NCBI GenBank assembly: GCA_903852755.1
Contig: CAINRS010000125.1
Coordinates: forward strand, 1 to 64,000
Direction: 5' to 3'
Length of the DNA: 64,000 nucleotides
From: an uncultured Actinomycetes bacterium
Lineage (GTDB): Bacteria > Actinomycetota > Acidimicrobiia > Acidimicrobiales > Microtrichaceae
Part shown: positions 26,446-36,238 of the stretch, one piece after another
How the letters are laid out: every line of letters starts with the position of its first letter
Numbering within the stretch: position 1 is the stretch's first letter
The notes under the pieces: generated by a model
Databases searched by the model: none
What the model saw: the letters and a program-made list of their open reading frames with translations, nothing else
What the model was told of the DNA's origin: nothing
Position numbers and translations under genes: made by a program

Positions 26446-26451
26446 ACGCTA
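26446..26451 (-). promoter_or_regulatory. Candidate -10 (TAGCGT), leaderless FAD oxidase
   Basis: TAGCGT, 7 nt, GTG 26438. The same hexamer and spacing occur before the acyl-CoA synthetase at 10375. Confidence 0.45.
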
Positions 26452-26530
26452 CCGCCCCGCGACGCCGCCCGGTCGGCGTGCGAGACTCCCGGTGTGTCGG
26501 GTCCGGCTGGGCCCGACTCGAGGAGGCACC

Positions 26531-27988
26531 GTGACGCACATCGCCGAACTGCTCATCGACGGCGCGTGGACGCTCGGCGCGGACGGTCGGACGGTCCCGC
26601 TGCACAGCCCCGTGACCGGCGAGCATCTCGCCGATGTCGCGATGGCCACGGTCGACGACGTCGACGCCGCCGTGCACACCGCCGCCGGTGCGGGCGCCGA
26701 CCTGATGGAGTCCATGCCACCGTTCGAGCGGGCGGCACTGCTGCGCCGGGTCGCCGACCTGCTCGACGAGCGCTCGGGGGAACTCGCCGACACCCTGACC
26801 CTCGAGCAGGGCAAGCCCCGTCACAGCGAGGCCGCCGACGAGGTGGCGGAGTCGGCCGAGATCTTCCGGTGGGCCGCCGAGGAGGTCGTCCGGCTCGAGA
26901 CCCCCAGCCTGCCGGGCGCGGATCCGAACAAGCTGGTGCTCACCCACCGCAGGCCGAACGGCGTGTACGCCCTGCTCACGCCGTGGAACTTCCCGATGAA
27001 CATCCCAGCCGAGCTGCTCGCACCGGCGCTCGGCGGGGGCAACTCGCTCGTGTTCAAGCCCTCGGAGTTCACGCCGCTCACCGCCGCCGGACTGGTGCGG
27101 GCGGTCCTCGACGCCGGGTTCCCGCCGGAGGCCGTCCACCTGCTGCACGGCGACGCGGCGGTCGGTGCGTCGCTCGTGGGGCACCGCGGGGTGGACGCCG
27201 TCGCGTTCGTCGGCTCGGCCACCACGGCCGAGGCCGTGGTCCGCAACGCCGGCCTCAAGCGGACGCTCATCGAGGCGTCGGGCAACGGACCGCAGATCAT
27301 CTGCGACGACGCCGACCTGGACGCGGCTGCGGCCGCCGCCGTCTACGGCGCCAGCTTCGCCGGAGGACAGTGCTGCGTGGCCACCGAACGGCTGCTCGTC
27401 CAGGAGTCGGTGCACGAACAGGTGCTCGAGCGGATCCTCCACCACGCCGAGCAGGCGACCCTCGGTGACCCCCGCGAGCCCACGACGGTCGTCGGCCCCC
27501 TCAACAACGAGGCGGTGGCCGCACAGGTCGACGAGCACCTCGCCGACGCCCGGGCCCGTGGGGCACGGATCCTCTGTGGCGGTGAGCGGGCGCCGGGGTT
27601 CCCGACCGACCTCTACTGGCCGCTCACGGTGATCGACGGTGTGACCACGGACATGCTGCTGTTCACCGACGAGACGTTCGGTCCGGTCCTGCCCATCACG
27701 ACCTTCACCGACGACGACGAGGCCGTCGCGCTCGCGAACGACTCCAACCTGGGGCTGCAGGCGGCGGTGTTCACCTCGTCGCTGCGGCGGGCGTTCCACT
27801 ACGTGCACCGGGTTCGTGCCGGCAGCATCGTCGTCAACGACTCGACGGACTTCTGGGAACCCCACCCACCCTTCGGCGGCGCCTCCCGAACCGACAGCGG
27901 CTGGGGCCGCATCGGGGGCAAGTACACCCTGCTCGACATGACCGATCTGCGGACCGCCGTGATCGACATCCAGGCCACCCGCGACTGA
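26531..27988 (+). CDS. NAD(P)-dependent aldehyde dehydrogenase
   Basis: A 485-aa ALDH. Catalytic Cys in FAGGQCCVATERLLV; NAD-site segment LLTPWNFPMNIPAELLAPAL; FGPVLPITTF near the end. The usual E-L-G-G around the general base is changed to IEASGNGP, keeping the Glu but altering its neighbours. A succinate-semialdehyde or other semialdehyde substrate is plausible from context only. GTG 26531 is fixed by AGGAGG six bases upstream; the longer frame from 26492 has no such site. First of three ALDH genes in a row. Confidence 0.9.
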   Translation: MTHIAELLIDGAWTLGADGRTVPLHSPVTGEHLADVAMATVDDVDAAVHTAAGAGADLMESMPPFERAALLRRVADLLDERSGELADTLTLEQGKPRHSEAADEVAESAEIFRWAAEEVVRLETPSLPGADPNKLVLTHRRPNGVYALLTPWNFPMNIPAELLAPALGGGNSLVFKPSEFTPLTAAGLVRAVLDAGFPPEAVHLLHGDAAVGASLVGHRGVDAVAFVGSATTAEAVVRNAGLKRTLIEASGNGPQIICDDADLDAAAAAAVYGASFAGGQCCVATERLLVQESVHEQVLERILHHAEQATLGDPREPTTVVGPLNNEAVAAQVDEHLADARARGARILCGGERAPGFPTDLYWPLTVIDGVTTDMLLFTDETFGPVLPITTFTDDDEAVALANDSNLGLQAAVFTSSLRRAFHYVHRVRAGSIVVNDSTDFWEPHPPFGGASRTDSGWGRIGGKYTLLDMTDLRTAVIDIQATRD

Positions 27989-28016
27989 GGTCGCACCCCG
28001 AGTGACGGAGGAACAC

Positions 28017-29513
<1,497 letters not shown>

Positions 29514-29586
29514 CCGGAGGGCTCCGCACCCCCGGAGCACACGACCAGAGCACTCGACCAGAACAGACGACAGGACTGGAGCACCG

Positions 29587-31014
29587 TTGGGCACCGAGCT
29601 GACCCCCATGCGCATCGACGGACAGGCGGTCACCGCCGCCGAGGAGACCGTCGTGCGGTCCCCCTACGACGGACACGAGGTCGGGCGCGTCCCCACCGGT
29701 ACCGCCGAGGACATCGACCGGGCCGTCGCCGTGGCGGTCGAGCGGCACCGGGGCGGTGCGCTCCCGGCGCACGAGCGCGCCGAGATCCTGGACCGGGCCG
29801 TGGTGGCGCTCGCCGCCCACCAGGAGGATCTGGCGCAGTCGATCAGCGCCGAGGCGGCCAAGCCCATCTCCACCGCACGCATCGAGGCCGCCCGATCGCT
29901 CGACACCTTCCGGTTCGCGGCGGTGGCTGCGCGGACGCTCACCGGCGAGATGATCCCCATGGAGGCCTCGGGCCCCGGCACCGGCAAGCTCGGCTTCACG
30001 CTCCGGGTGCCGGTCGGCGTGCTCGCCGCCATCAGCCCCTTCAACTTCCCGCTCAACCTGGTGGCCCACAAGGTGGCGCCGGCCATCGCTGCGGGGTGCC
30101 CGACGGTGCTCAAGCCGGCGTCCACCACCCCGCTCACGGCGCTGCTGCTCGCGCGACTGCTCGAGGACGAGGCCGGCCTGCCCGCGGGCTGGCTCAACGT
30201 GGTGACGGTGCCCGGACGGGTGGCCGACCACCTGGTGACCCATCCGGACGTCGGGGCGATCAGCTTCACCGGTTCACCCGAGGTCGGCTGGAGCATCCGC
30301 GCCCGGGCACCACGCATCCGGGTGGGGCTGGAGCTCGGCAACAACGCACCGGTGATCGTCCACCACGACGCCGATCTGGACCGGGCCGTGGCCAAGATCA
30401 CCGTCGGCGGGTACTCGTACTCGGGGCAGACCTGCATCGCCGTACAGCGCGTCTACGTCCACGACGAGGTGGCGGATGAGTTCCTGGACCGGTTCTCCGA
30501 GGCGGTCGGGGCGCTCGTCACCGGCGACCCGGCCGATCCGACGACCAACGTGAGTGCCCTCATCTCCACCTCGGAGACCGACCGGGTGGCCGAGTGCGTC
30601 GACGCCGCGACCGCCGCCGGAGCGACCGCCGTGGTCGGAGGCGACCGGGCCGAGCACGGCGTGCTGCGACCGACCGTGCTGGACGGGGTCACCGACGACA
30701 TGACGGTGTGCCGCACCGAGGTGTTCGGCCCGGTGGTCGGCGTGCAGCGCTACACCGACGTCCGAGCCGCCTTCGCATCGGCCAACGACTCCCGCTACGG
30801 CCTGCAGGCCGGGATCTTCACCGCTGACCTGTCGCTCGGACTCGAGGCCGCCCACACCCTCGACTACGGCGGTGTGTGCGTGAACGAGGTGCCGACGTTC
30901 CGTGCCGACCAGATGCCCTACGGCGGCATCAAGGACTCGGGCAACACCAAGGAGGGTCCGGCCTGGGCCGTCCGGGAGATGACCGAGGAGCGCATGGTCG
31001 TCATCCAGAAGTGA
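29587..31014 (+). CDS. Aldehyde dehydrogenase, GapN/AldA-like
   Basis: A 475-aa ALDH with ISPFNFPLNLVAHKVAPAIA, SFTGSPEVGW, LELGNNAPVIVHHDAD (general base Glu) and catalytic Cys in YSYSGQTCIAVQRVYV; it ends PYGGIKDSGNTKEGPAWAVREM. This pattern is shared by lactaldehyde, phosphonoacetaldehyde and non-phosphorylating glyceraldehyde-3-phosphate dehydrogenases, so substrate is uncertain. TTG 29587 is supported by GGAG 5 nt upstream; ATG 29608 is an alternative. The stop overlaps the next start as GTGA. Confidence 0.88.
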   Translation: MGTELTPMRIDGQAVTAAEETVVRSPYDGHEVGRVPTGTAEDIDRAVAVAVERHRGGALPAHERAEILDRAVVALAAHQEDLAQSISAEAAKPISTARIEAARSLDTFRFAAVAARTLTGEMIPMEASGPGTGKLGFTLRVPVGVLAAISPFNFPLNLVAHKVAPAIAAGCPTVLKPASTTPLTALLLARLLEDEAGLPAGWLNVVTVPGRVADHLVTHPDVGAISFTGSPEVGWSIRARAPRIRVGLELGNNAPVIVHHDADLDRAVAKITVGGYSYSGQTCIAVQRVYVHDEVADEFLDRFSEAVGALVTGDPADPTTNVSALISTSETDRVAECVDAATAAGATAVVGGDRAEHGVLRPTVLDGVTDDMTVCRTEVFGPVVGVQRYTDVRAAFASANDSRYGLQAGIFTADLSLGLEAAHTLDYGGVCVNEVPTFRADQMPYGGIKDSGNTKEGPAWAVREMTEERMVVIQK

Positions 31015-32591
31015 GCACGACCGCGGCGGTGAGCAGGAACGCCGGAGTCGGGGCTCCGGTTCGGCCGGCCGGAGGTCGAGCGGGCACCGAACCGGCGCTC
31101 CGGCCGGGTCGCAGGTGGGCGACGATCGCCGTCGGTGCCCTCACCGCCGCCGTGCTGGCGGCCTGTGGGTCCGGTGGCCCGGCGCCTCCGGACTCCTCCG
31201 GACTGGAGTGGCGACCCTGTGCCGGTGCCGCTGAGGACGCCGAGGGTCTCCGGGACGCCGAGTGTGCCGAACTCGTCGTGCCCCGCGACCGGTCCCGACC
31301 CGACGGTCCGTCCTTCACGCTGCCCGTCCTGCGCCTGCGCGCCACCGGGGAGCACCGGATCGGTTCGCTCGTCATCAACCCGGGCGGGCCCGGGATCTCC
31401 GGTGTCGACTACCTCCGCACCGAGGGCGACAGCCTGTCGACACTCCGCGATCGGTACGACCTGGTCAGCTTCGATCCACGCGGCGTCGGCGGGAGCGACC
31501 CCTCGATCGACTGCCTCGACGAGGCCCAGGAGGCCGAGATCCGGGATCGTCCCAGCGTGCCCGTCGACCCGGAGGACGAACGTGCGGCGATCGACTCGGC
31601 GCGGACCATCGCCGAGTCGTGCCGCGACCGCTTCGGCGACTGGCTGGCCCACGTGGGCACCGCCGACGTGGTGCAGGACCTCGAGCAACTGCGCATCGCG
31701 CTCGGCGAGGACCGGCTGACCTACCTCGGGTTCTCCTACGGCACGTACCTCGGCGCACGGTACGCAGCGACCCACCCCGACCGCACCGGCCGGATGGTGC
31801 TCGACGGCGCCATGGATCCGTCGCTCGACTACGACGGCGTCCGTCGTGACCAGGCCGTGGCGATGGACCGTGCGCTCGGCCGATTCGTCGCGGACTGCCA
31901 ACTCGAGACGAACTGCCCGCTCGAGGGTGACGTGGCCGACGGACTCGACCAGCTCGAGCGCTTGGTCCGAACCCTCGACCGTCAGCCGTACACCGGTCCG
32001 GACGGTCGCAGACTGTCGGGGGGTCGGGCACTGGCGCTGCTGCAGTCGGCCACCTACTTCCCGCCGAGGACCTGGGACGGACTGCGCGGCGTGCTCGGGG
32101 ATGCCCTCGCCGGTCGGTTCCAGCCGATGCTCGAGCTCGCCCACGGACCCGCGCTGATGGTCAACCCCGCCGACACCGAGTACCTCGCCGTGTTGTGCCA
32201 CGACCTGGAGACCTCGTCGTCGACCGACGACCTGCAGCGACTCGCTGCGGAGTGGCGGGCGCTGGCACCGATCGACGGGCCGTCGCGGGCGTGGGGCACC
32301 GCCCCGTGCCACGTCTGGCCGACACGATCCGCGGAGCAACCGGCTCCCGTGCGGGCGGTCGGTGCGGGACCGATCCTCGTGATCGGCACGACCCACGACC
32401 CCGCCACACCGGTCGGCTGGGCCCGGGCGCTCGCCGGACAGCTCGACACCTCGCACTACGTGGAGTGGGAGGGCGACGGCCACCTGGCCTACGGGCGCGC
32501 CGGACCCTGCGTCAACCGGACGGTCGAGCAGTTCCTGCTCGAGGGCGTCGACCCGCCCCGATCGACCACGTGTCCGGCCGAGGGAGGCTGA
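31011..32591 (+). CDS. Secreted alpha/beta-hydrolase lipoprotein (TAP-like peptidase)
   Basis: A 526-aa exported hydrolase resembling tripeptidyl aminopeptidase/SlpD-type proteins. The N-terminal signal ends in a lipobox (VLAACGS). Catalytic residues: nucleophile Ser in GFSYGTYLGA, Asp in GTTHDPATPVG and His in GDGHLAYG; LVINPGGPGISGV is the oxyanion-side motif. The C-terminal TAP-like cap is present. It probably cleaves peptides outside the membrane. GTG 31011 overlaps the preceding ALDH stop by 4 nt, though a functional tie with the ALDH is not obvious. Confidence 0.9.
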   Translation: MSTTAAVSRNAGVGAPVRPAGGRAGTEPALRPGRRWATIAVGALTAAVLAACGSGGPAPPDSSGLEWRPCAGAAEDAEGLRDAECAELVVPRDRSRPDGPSFTLPVLRLRATGEHRIGSLVINPGGPGISGVDYLRTEGDSLSTLRDRYDLVSFDPRGVGGSDPSIDCLDEAQEAEIRDRPSVPVDPEDERAAIDSARTIAESCRDRFGDWLAHVGTADVVQDLEQLRIALGEDRLTYLGFSYGTYLGARYAATHPDRTGRMVLDGAMDPSLDYDGVRRDQAVAMDRALGRFVADCQLETNCPLEGDVADGLDQLERLVRTLDRQPYTGPDGRRLSGGRALALLQSATYFPPRTWDGLRGVLGDALAGRFQPMLELAHGPALMVNPADTEYLAVLCHDLETSSSTDDLQRLAAEWRALAPIDGPSRAWGTAPCHVWPTRSAEQPAPVRAVGAGPILVIGTTHDPATPVGWARALAGQLDTSHYVEWEGDGHLAYGRAGPCVNRTVEQFLLEGVDPPRSTTCPAEGG

Positions 32592-32595
32592 CCAG

Positions 32596-32681
32596 TGCCC
32601 GGGGAGAGATTCGAACTCTCACGGAGCGTGAGCTCCCGAGGGGTTTAAGCCCTCTGCGCCTGCCAGTTACGCCACCCGGGC
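32596..32681 (-). tRNA. tRNA-Leu (anticodon UAA)
   Basis: On the minus strand a 7-bp acceptor stem GCCCGGG/CCCGGGC closes an 86-nt cloverleaf with a long variable arm, typical of tRNA-Leu. The anticodon stem GAGGG/CCCTC encloses the loop CTTAAAC, giving anticodon TAA, which reads UUA. GTTCGAATC is the T-loop. CCA is not encoded. UUA codons should be very rare in such a GC-rich genome, as for bldA of Streptomyces. Confidence 0.95.
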
Positions 32682-33215
32682 ATCGGAGGACGACCCGGTG
32701 GTGACCTCCGGGTCCGACCGTACCGGTGCCGAATGGTCCGGTGCCGAACGGAGGGCTGCGGACCGGGAGCCCTCGGACTGTTCCGGCGCTCGGGTCGGGC
32801 GCCGGGACCGCTGGTTCGCAGAACCACCGAGGGCGCTCCACGCCGCCCGCCGGAACCCGTCGGCGTCGAGCCCCGAGAGCCCGTTGGCAGCGACGACCCC
32901 GTCGACCACGTCGGCCTGGATCGACGCACCTGGACGATCTGCCAGGCGGATGGCGACCACGGCACCTCCCGAGGTGGTTCGACGGAGCGAGCGATCGACC
33001 CCCGGCAGCGTGGGTGGCGAGCGGAACACCGGCACCAGCAGTCCCCGGCTCCGGGCCGCCTGTCCGACGGCCCGGACCGCGTGGGCGAAGGTGATCGAGG
33101 GGGACTCGACCGGTACGGAGCGCAGTCGACCCGGACCGGATCCGCCGCGCTCGGGCGAGCAGCCGGCCTGTGGTCGGGATCCCTGACGAGGTTGCGGAGC
33201 GGAGCGAGGTGGCAT
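32667..33215 (-). CDS. Hypothetical protein ending inside tRNA-Leu
   Basis: A 182-aa protein of unknown function. The likely folded core is residues 40-130 (ITFAHAVRAVGQAARSRGLL, VPVFRSPPTLPGVDRSLRR, GGAVVAIRLADRP, SGLDADGFRRAAWSALG), which looks conserved in composition. The first 35 residues are Gly/Arg/Pro-rich and the last 45 low-complexity. Its final codons GAT GCC CGG GTG GCG TAA are the first bases of the tRNA on the same strand. ATG 33215 has no clear ribosome site and the true start may be elsewhere. Confidence 0.55.
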   Translation of the reverse strand: MPPRSAPQPRQGSRPQAGCSPERGGSGPGRLRSVPVESPSITFAHAVRAVGQAARSRGLLVPVFRSPPTLPGVDRSLRRTTSGGAVVAIRLADRPGASIQADVVDGVVAANGLSGLDADGFRRAAWSALGGSANQRSRRPTRAPEQSEGSRSAALRSAPDHSAPVRSDPEVTTGSSSDARVA

Positions 33216-33270
33216 CGAGCGCAGTCTGCGTCGCCGGTGTGACAGTGAGGACCGCCCGGTCGTCCCGCCG

Positions 33271-33305
33271 TCCGGTGTCCGGTGTCCGGTGTCCGGTGCC
33301 CGGTG
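33271..33305. repeat. 7-bp tandem repeat (TCCGGTG)
   Basis: Four perfect copies of TCCGGTG (33271-33298) and a fifth variant CCCGGTG, just downstream of the lipoprotein stop at 33316. No gene lies between 33216 and 33315. Confidence 0.85.
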
Positions 33306-33315
33306 CCGGGTGGAC

Positions 33316-33885
33316 TCAGCTCCCGGCCGGGACCGCCTGACCCGTCGGCGACACGAGGAACCAGACCCCGCCGACGCCCTGCCCGGTCGTCGTCCCGGGC
33401 TGGTCGCTCGCGAACAGGTAGAGCGGCTGACCCCGGTAGGTCACCTGGGTGGTCCCGTCCGCCCGCTCGACGGTGCCGAGCAGGGCTCCGTCGACCCCGC
33501 CGCCGGCGACCGGGGCGCCGGTGGTGAGCAGCGGCGGCCACGCCGTCGCACAGTCGTCGACGCAGGTCGGCGGGGCGTCGGCGGGACGCTCCGCATCGGG
33601 TGTGAAGAGGTAGAGGGCCTGCCCCTGGGCGTCGAAGAGCACCTCGCTCTCCCCGGACTCTCCCGTCTGGACGACGGTGCCGGCGCCGGCCGGAGCGGTC
33701 GTGGCGACGGTGTCGTCGGACTCGGGCTCGGGGACCCCTTGGGCGTCCAGGTTGGTCGACGAGGGCGACTCGGTGGCCTCGTCCCCACCGCAGGAGCTCA
33801 GCAGTCCGGTCACGGCGAGCGCTGCGACGAACGCGGCGATGAGGAGTGTGCGGGGTCGGTGATCGGCACGGTGCATCGAGGTCAT
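33316..33885 (-). CDS. Secreted-repeat lipoprotein (COG4315 type)
   Basis: A 189-aa lipoprotein. Signal peptide [16 protein letters not shown] with lipobox LSSC is followed by an acidic Ser/Thr linker and two copies of the short secreted repeat of unknown function: [20 protein letters not shown] with [18 protein letters not shown], then [19 protein letters not shown] with [13 protein letters not shown]. The Y-L-F-x-x-D pattern is the family mark. The function is unknown; it is anchored outside the membrane. ATG 33885 or 33876 starts it. Confidence 0.88.
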   Translation of the reverse strand: MTSMHRADHRPRTLLIAAFVAALAVTGLLSSCGGDEATESPSSTNLDAQGVPEPESDDTVATTAPAGAGTVVQTGESGESEVLFDAQGQALYLFTPDAERPADAPPTCVDDCATAWPPLLTTGAPVAGGGVDGALLGTVERADGTTQVTYRGQPLYLFASDQPGTTTGQGVGGVWFLVSPTGQAVPAGS

Positions 33886-33922
33886 GAGCCGCACGCTAGC
33901 GATTGGCTCCGGCGGGGTGCGG

Positions 33923-34312
33923 TCAGGGCCGGTCACGATCGATGCGCTCGGCGATCCACCACGCCAGGCGGGCCCGGTCCGGGTGCTGCAGGACCAGCCG
34001 GGTCGGTCGATCCAGGTCGGTGTCCACCACCAGCACGTCACGGTCCCGCTGCACACACCAGAACTGACGGGCCCCGGGACGGTCCGGGACCGTGAACCAT
34101 CCGGCGGCGACGTAGCCCGGGAGGTAGGCGCCGACGGCCCGCCAACCGACGCCGTGGCGCACCGAGTCGAGCGGGGCGACCCGGGCGGCGACCACGCTCG
34201 CGATCGGCACCTCGACGCGACCGGCCACCGACAGCACCCGCTCCAGCCCGTCGAGTTCGACGGTCACGGCGGTGTCCGAGACGTGGATGGCGACCCCCAC
34301 CGGGGTCGACAC
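33923..34312 (-). CDS. Hypothetical protein, possibly PH-like
   Basis: A 129-aa protein that I cannot assign to a named family. Alternating strands such as [37 protein letters not shown] and [18 protein letters not shown], with a final helix [14 protein letters not shown], suggest a bacterial PH-like fold (inference). GTG 34312 is chosen because GGTGGAG stands about 4 nt upstream. It diverges from the SsuD-like gene with only 13 bp between the start codons. Confidence 0.65.
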   Translation of the reverse strand: MSTPVGVAIHVSDTAVTVELDGLERVLSVAGRVEVPIASVVAARVAPLDSVRHGVGWRAVGAYLPGYVAAGWFTVPDRPGARQFWCVQRDRDVLVVDTDLDRPTRLVLQHPDRARLAWWIAERIDRDRP

Positions 34313-34318
34313 TACGCT
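34313..34318 (+). promoter_or_regulatory. Candidate -10 (TACGCT), leaderless ssuD
   Basis: TACGCT is followed by 7 nt and GTG 34326; no Shine-Dalgarno sequence is present. The hexamer lies directly beside the start of the divergent gene. Confidence 0.4.
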
Positions 34319-34325
34319 CCACCGG

Positions 34326-35483
34326 GTGCTCAAGGTCCACTGGTTCCTCCCGACGGGCGGCGACGGCCACGACGTGGCGCCCGCACCCGAGGACCTGCGG
34401 CCGCCGACGATGGCCTACCTCTCGCAGGTGGCGGGTGCGTGCGACCAACTGGGCTTCGACGCCGTGCTCACCCCGTGCGGGACGGCATGTGAGGACGCCT
34501 GGCTGGCGACGGCACCGCTGATCGCGCTCACCCGCAACCTCCGGTTCCTGGTGGCGTTCCGGCCGGGGCTCCTCTCCCCCACGCTGGCCGCCCAGATGGC
34601 GTCGACCTACCAGCGCATGTCGGGTGGCCGCCTGCTCGTGAACATCGTGATCGGCGCCGAGGACCACGAGGTGGCCCGCTTCGGGGACTTCGCCGACAAG
34701 GACACCCGCTACGAGCGGGCCGGGGAGTTCCTGGCGATCATGCGGGCCGCCTGGGACACCGACGGCCCGGGTGCGGTGGGTGCCGACTTCGAGGGCGACC
34801 ACTTCCGGGTCGTCGACGCCACCACCCGGGCCCGACCCACACCGACCCCCGGCATCTACTTCGGTGGTGCGTCCCCGGCGGCCGAACGCATCGCCGCCGA
34901 GCACGTCGACGTCTACCTGGCGTGGGGCGAGCCCCCGGCGATGGTGGCCGAGCGTCTCGACCGAATGCGCGAGCTCGCGGCCGCCGCAGGACGGGGCGGT
35001 GAGCGGCCGTTGCGGTTCGGGATCCGGTTCCACGTCATCACCCGTGACACCGAGGACCAGGCCTGGGCCGAGGCGCAACGCCTGCTCGACGGCATGGACC
35101 CCGCTGCGGTCGCAGCCGCCCGGGCCGACTTCGGCCGCACGCGCTCGGTCGGTCAGGCCCGCATGGCCGAGCTCTCCGGCCGGGCCGGGAGCGCCGTCCC
35201 CGACGATGCGCGCGACCTGCTGGTCCACGACAACGTGTGGGCGGGCGTGGGCCTGGTCCGCGGCGGCGCCGGGACGGCACTCGTGGGGAGCCACGCGCAG
35301 GTGGCGGACCGGATCGAGGAGTACGCCGCGCTGGGGTTCGAGGAGTTCATCCTCTCCGGGTACCCGCACCTCGAGGAGGCGTGGGCCACCGGCGAGGGAC
35401 TGCTGCCCGAGCTGCGACGCCGGGGGGTGCTGGCGGAACTGCCGGGGGTCGCCCCGACCGGCGCGGCGTCGACGTTCCGGTGA
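34326..35483 (+). CDS. ssuD: FMNH2-dependent alkanesulfonate monooxygenase SsuD-like
   Basis: A 385-aa luciferase-like monooxygenase near the E. coli SsuD length (381). Matching regions are LKVHWFLPTGG, TPCGTACEDAWLATAPLIA (with the SsuD active-site Cys), FLVAFRPGLLSPTLAAQMA, GGRLLVNIVIGAED, IYFGGASPAAERIAAEHVD and the ending ILSGYPHLEEAWATGEGLL. It would release sulfite from alkanesulfonates. No SsuE flavin reductase or SsuABC transporter is seen nearby, so reduced FMN must come from elsewhere. The stop overlaps the next gene as GTGA. Confidence 0.9.
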   Translation: MLKVHWFLPTGGDGHDVAPAPEDLRPPTMAYLSQVAGACDQLGFDAVLTPCGTACEDAWLATAPLIALTRNLRFLVAFRPGLLSPTLAAQMASTYQRMSGGRLLVNIVIGAEDHEVARFGDFADKDTRYERAGEFLAIMRAAWDTDGPGAVGADFEGDHFRVVDATTRARPTPTPGIYFGGASPAAERIAAEHVDVYLAWGEPPAMVAERLDRMRELAAAAGRGGERPLRFGIRFHVITRDTEDQAWAEAQRLLDGMDPAAVAAARADFGRTRSVGQARMAELSGRAGSAVPDDARDLLVHDNVWAGVGLVRGGAGTALVGSHAQVADRIEEYAALGFEEFILSGYPHLEEAWATGEGLLPELRRRGVLAELPGVAPTGAASTFR

Positions 35484-36238
35484 GCGGCGCTGACGACGAT
35501 CCCGCAGCCGACACCACGGCCGTGCCCCGCCTCGAGGTCGGCCTGCTCCTGTGCGACCAGCTCGACCCCGAGGTGGCCCTCGTCGCCGGTGACTACACCC
35601 ACCTCTACAACGCTGCGTACGCCCCGGCCGGGATCGACCTGCGGATCTACGACGTGACGGCGGGCGAGTTCCCGGAGTCGGTCGACGAGTGCCCTGCGTG
35701 GATGACGAGCGGCTCCCGGTACTCGGCGTACGACGACGTGGAGTGGATCCACCGCACCCGTGCGTTCATCACGCAGCTCGCCGACGAGCGGCGACCCCAC
35801 GTCGGGATCTGCTTCGGCCACCAGCTCACGGCGCTCGCGCTCGGCGGCAGGGTGGAGCGCGCCGCCGTCGGTTGGGGCGTCGGAGTCCAGCACTTCGACC
35901 TCGTCGCTGCGGCGCCGTGGATCGACCCGGCGGCGCAGGGGTTCGACATCCTGATGAGCCACCAGGACCAGGTCGTCGAGCTCCCCGCCGGGGCCGAACT
36001 GCTCGCCACCGCCGGGTACTGCCCCATCGGCGGCTACCGGGTGGCCGACCACGTGTTCTGCGTCCAGGGGCACCCCGAGTTCGTCCCCGAGTTGTCGGCG
36101 ACGCTGATCGAGCGGCGCCGGACCGCCATCGGCGCGGACGTCGCCGACCGGGGGGTGGCCTCGCTCGCGGGGACGATCGACCACACCGCCGTGGTCGGCT
36201 GGATCGCGGACTTCTACCGCTCGCCGCGCACCGGCTGA
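35480..36238 (+). CDS. Class I glutamine amidotransferase-like protein
   Basis: A 252-aa stand-alone GATase domain of the GMP-synthase-like type. The nucleophile Cys and oxyanion motif are in VGICFGHQLTALALGG and the His/Glu pair in CVQGHPEFVPE, so the triad is complete. The partner domain that would use the ammonia is not fused. It is coupled to the SsuD-like gene by a GTGA overlap; why a sulfonate monooxygenase and an amidotransferase are co-translated is unclear. Its last 25 bp overlap the convergent MFS gene. Confidence 0.88.
   Translation: MSGADDDPAADTTAVPRLEVGLLLCDQLDPEVALVAGDYTHLYNAAYAPAGIDLRIYDVTAGEFPESVDECPAWMTSGSRYSAYDDVEWIHRTRAFITQLADERRPHVGICFGHQLTALALGGRVERAAVGWGVGVQHFDLVAAAPWIDPAAQGFDILMSHQDQVVELPAGAELLATAGYCPIGGYRVADHVFCVQGHPEFVPELSATLIERRRTAIGADVADRGVASLAGTIDHTAVVGWIADFYRSPRTG

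Noticed and set aside
33215-33541. Longer minus-strand frame (32645-33541) over the tRNA and lipoprotein ends
   Set aside because: It reads through the lipoprotein 3' end and the heptamer repeats in a different frame and has no domain-like sequence.
35480-36238. Reading the glutamine amidotransferase as PuuD (gamma-glutamyl-GABA hydrolase) of the polyamine pathway
   Set aside because: Its sequence looks like the GMP-synthase-type GATase rather than peptidase C26, it is coupled to an SsuD-like gene, and no PuuA-type ligase is present.
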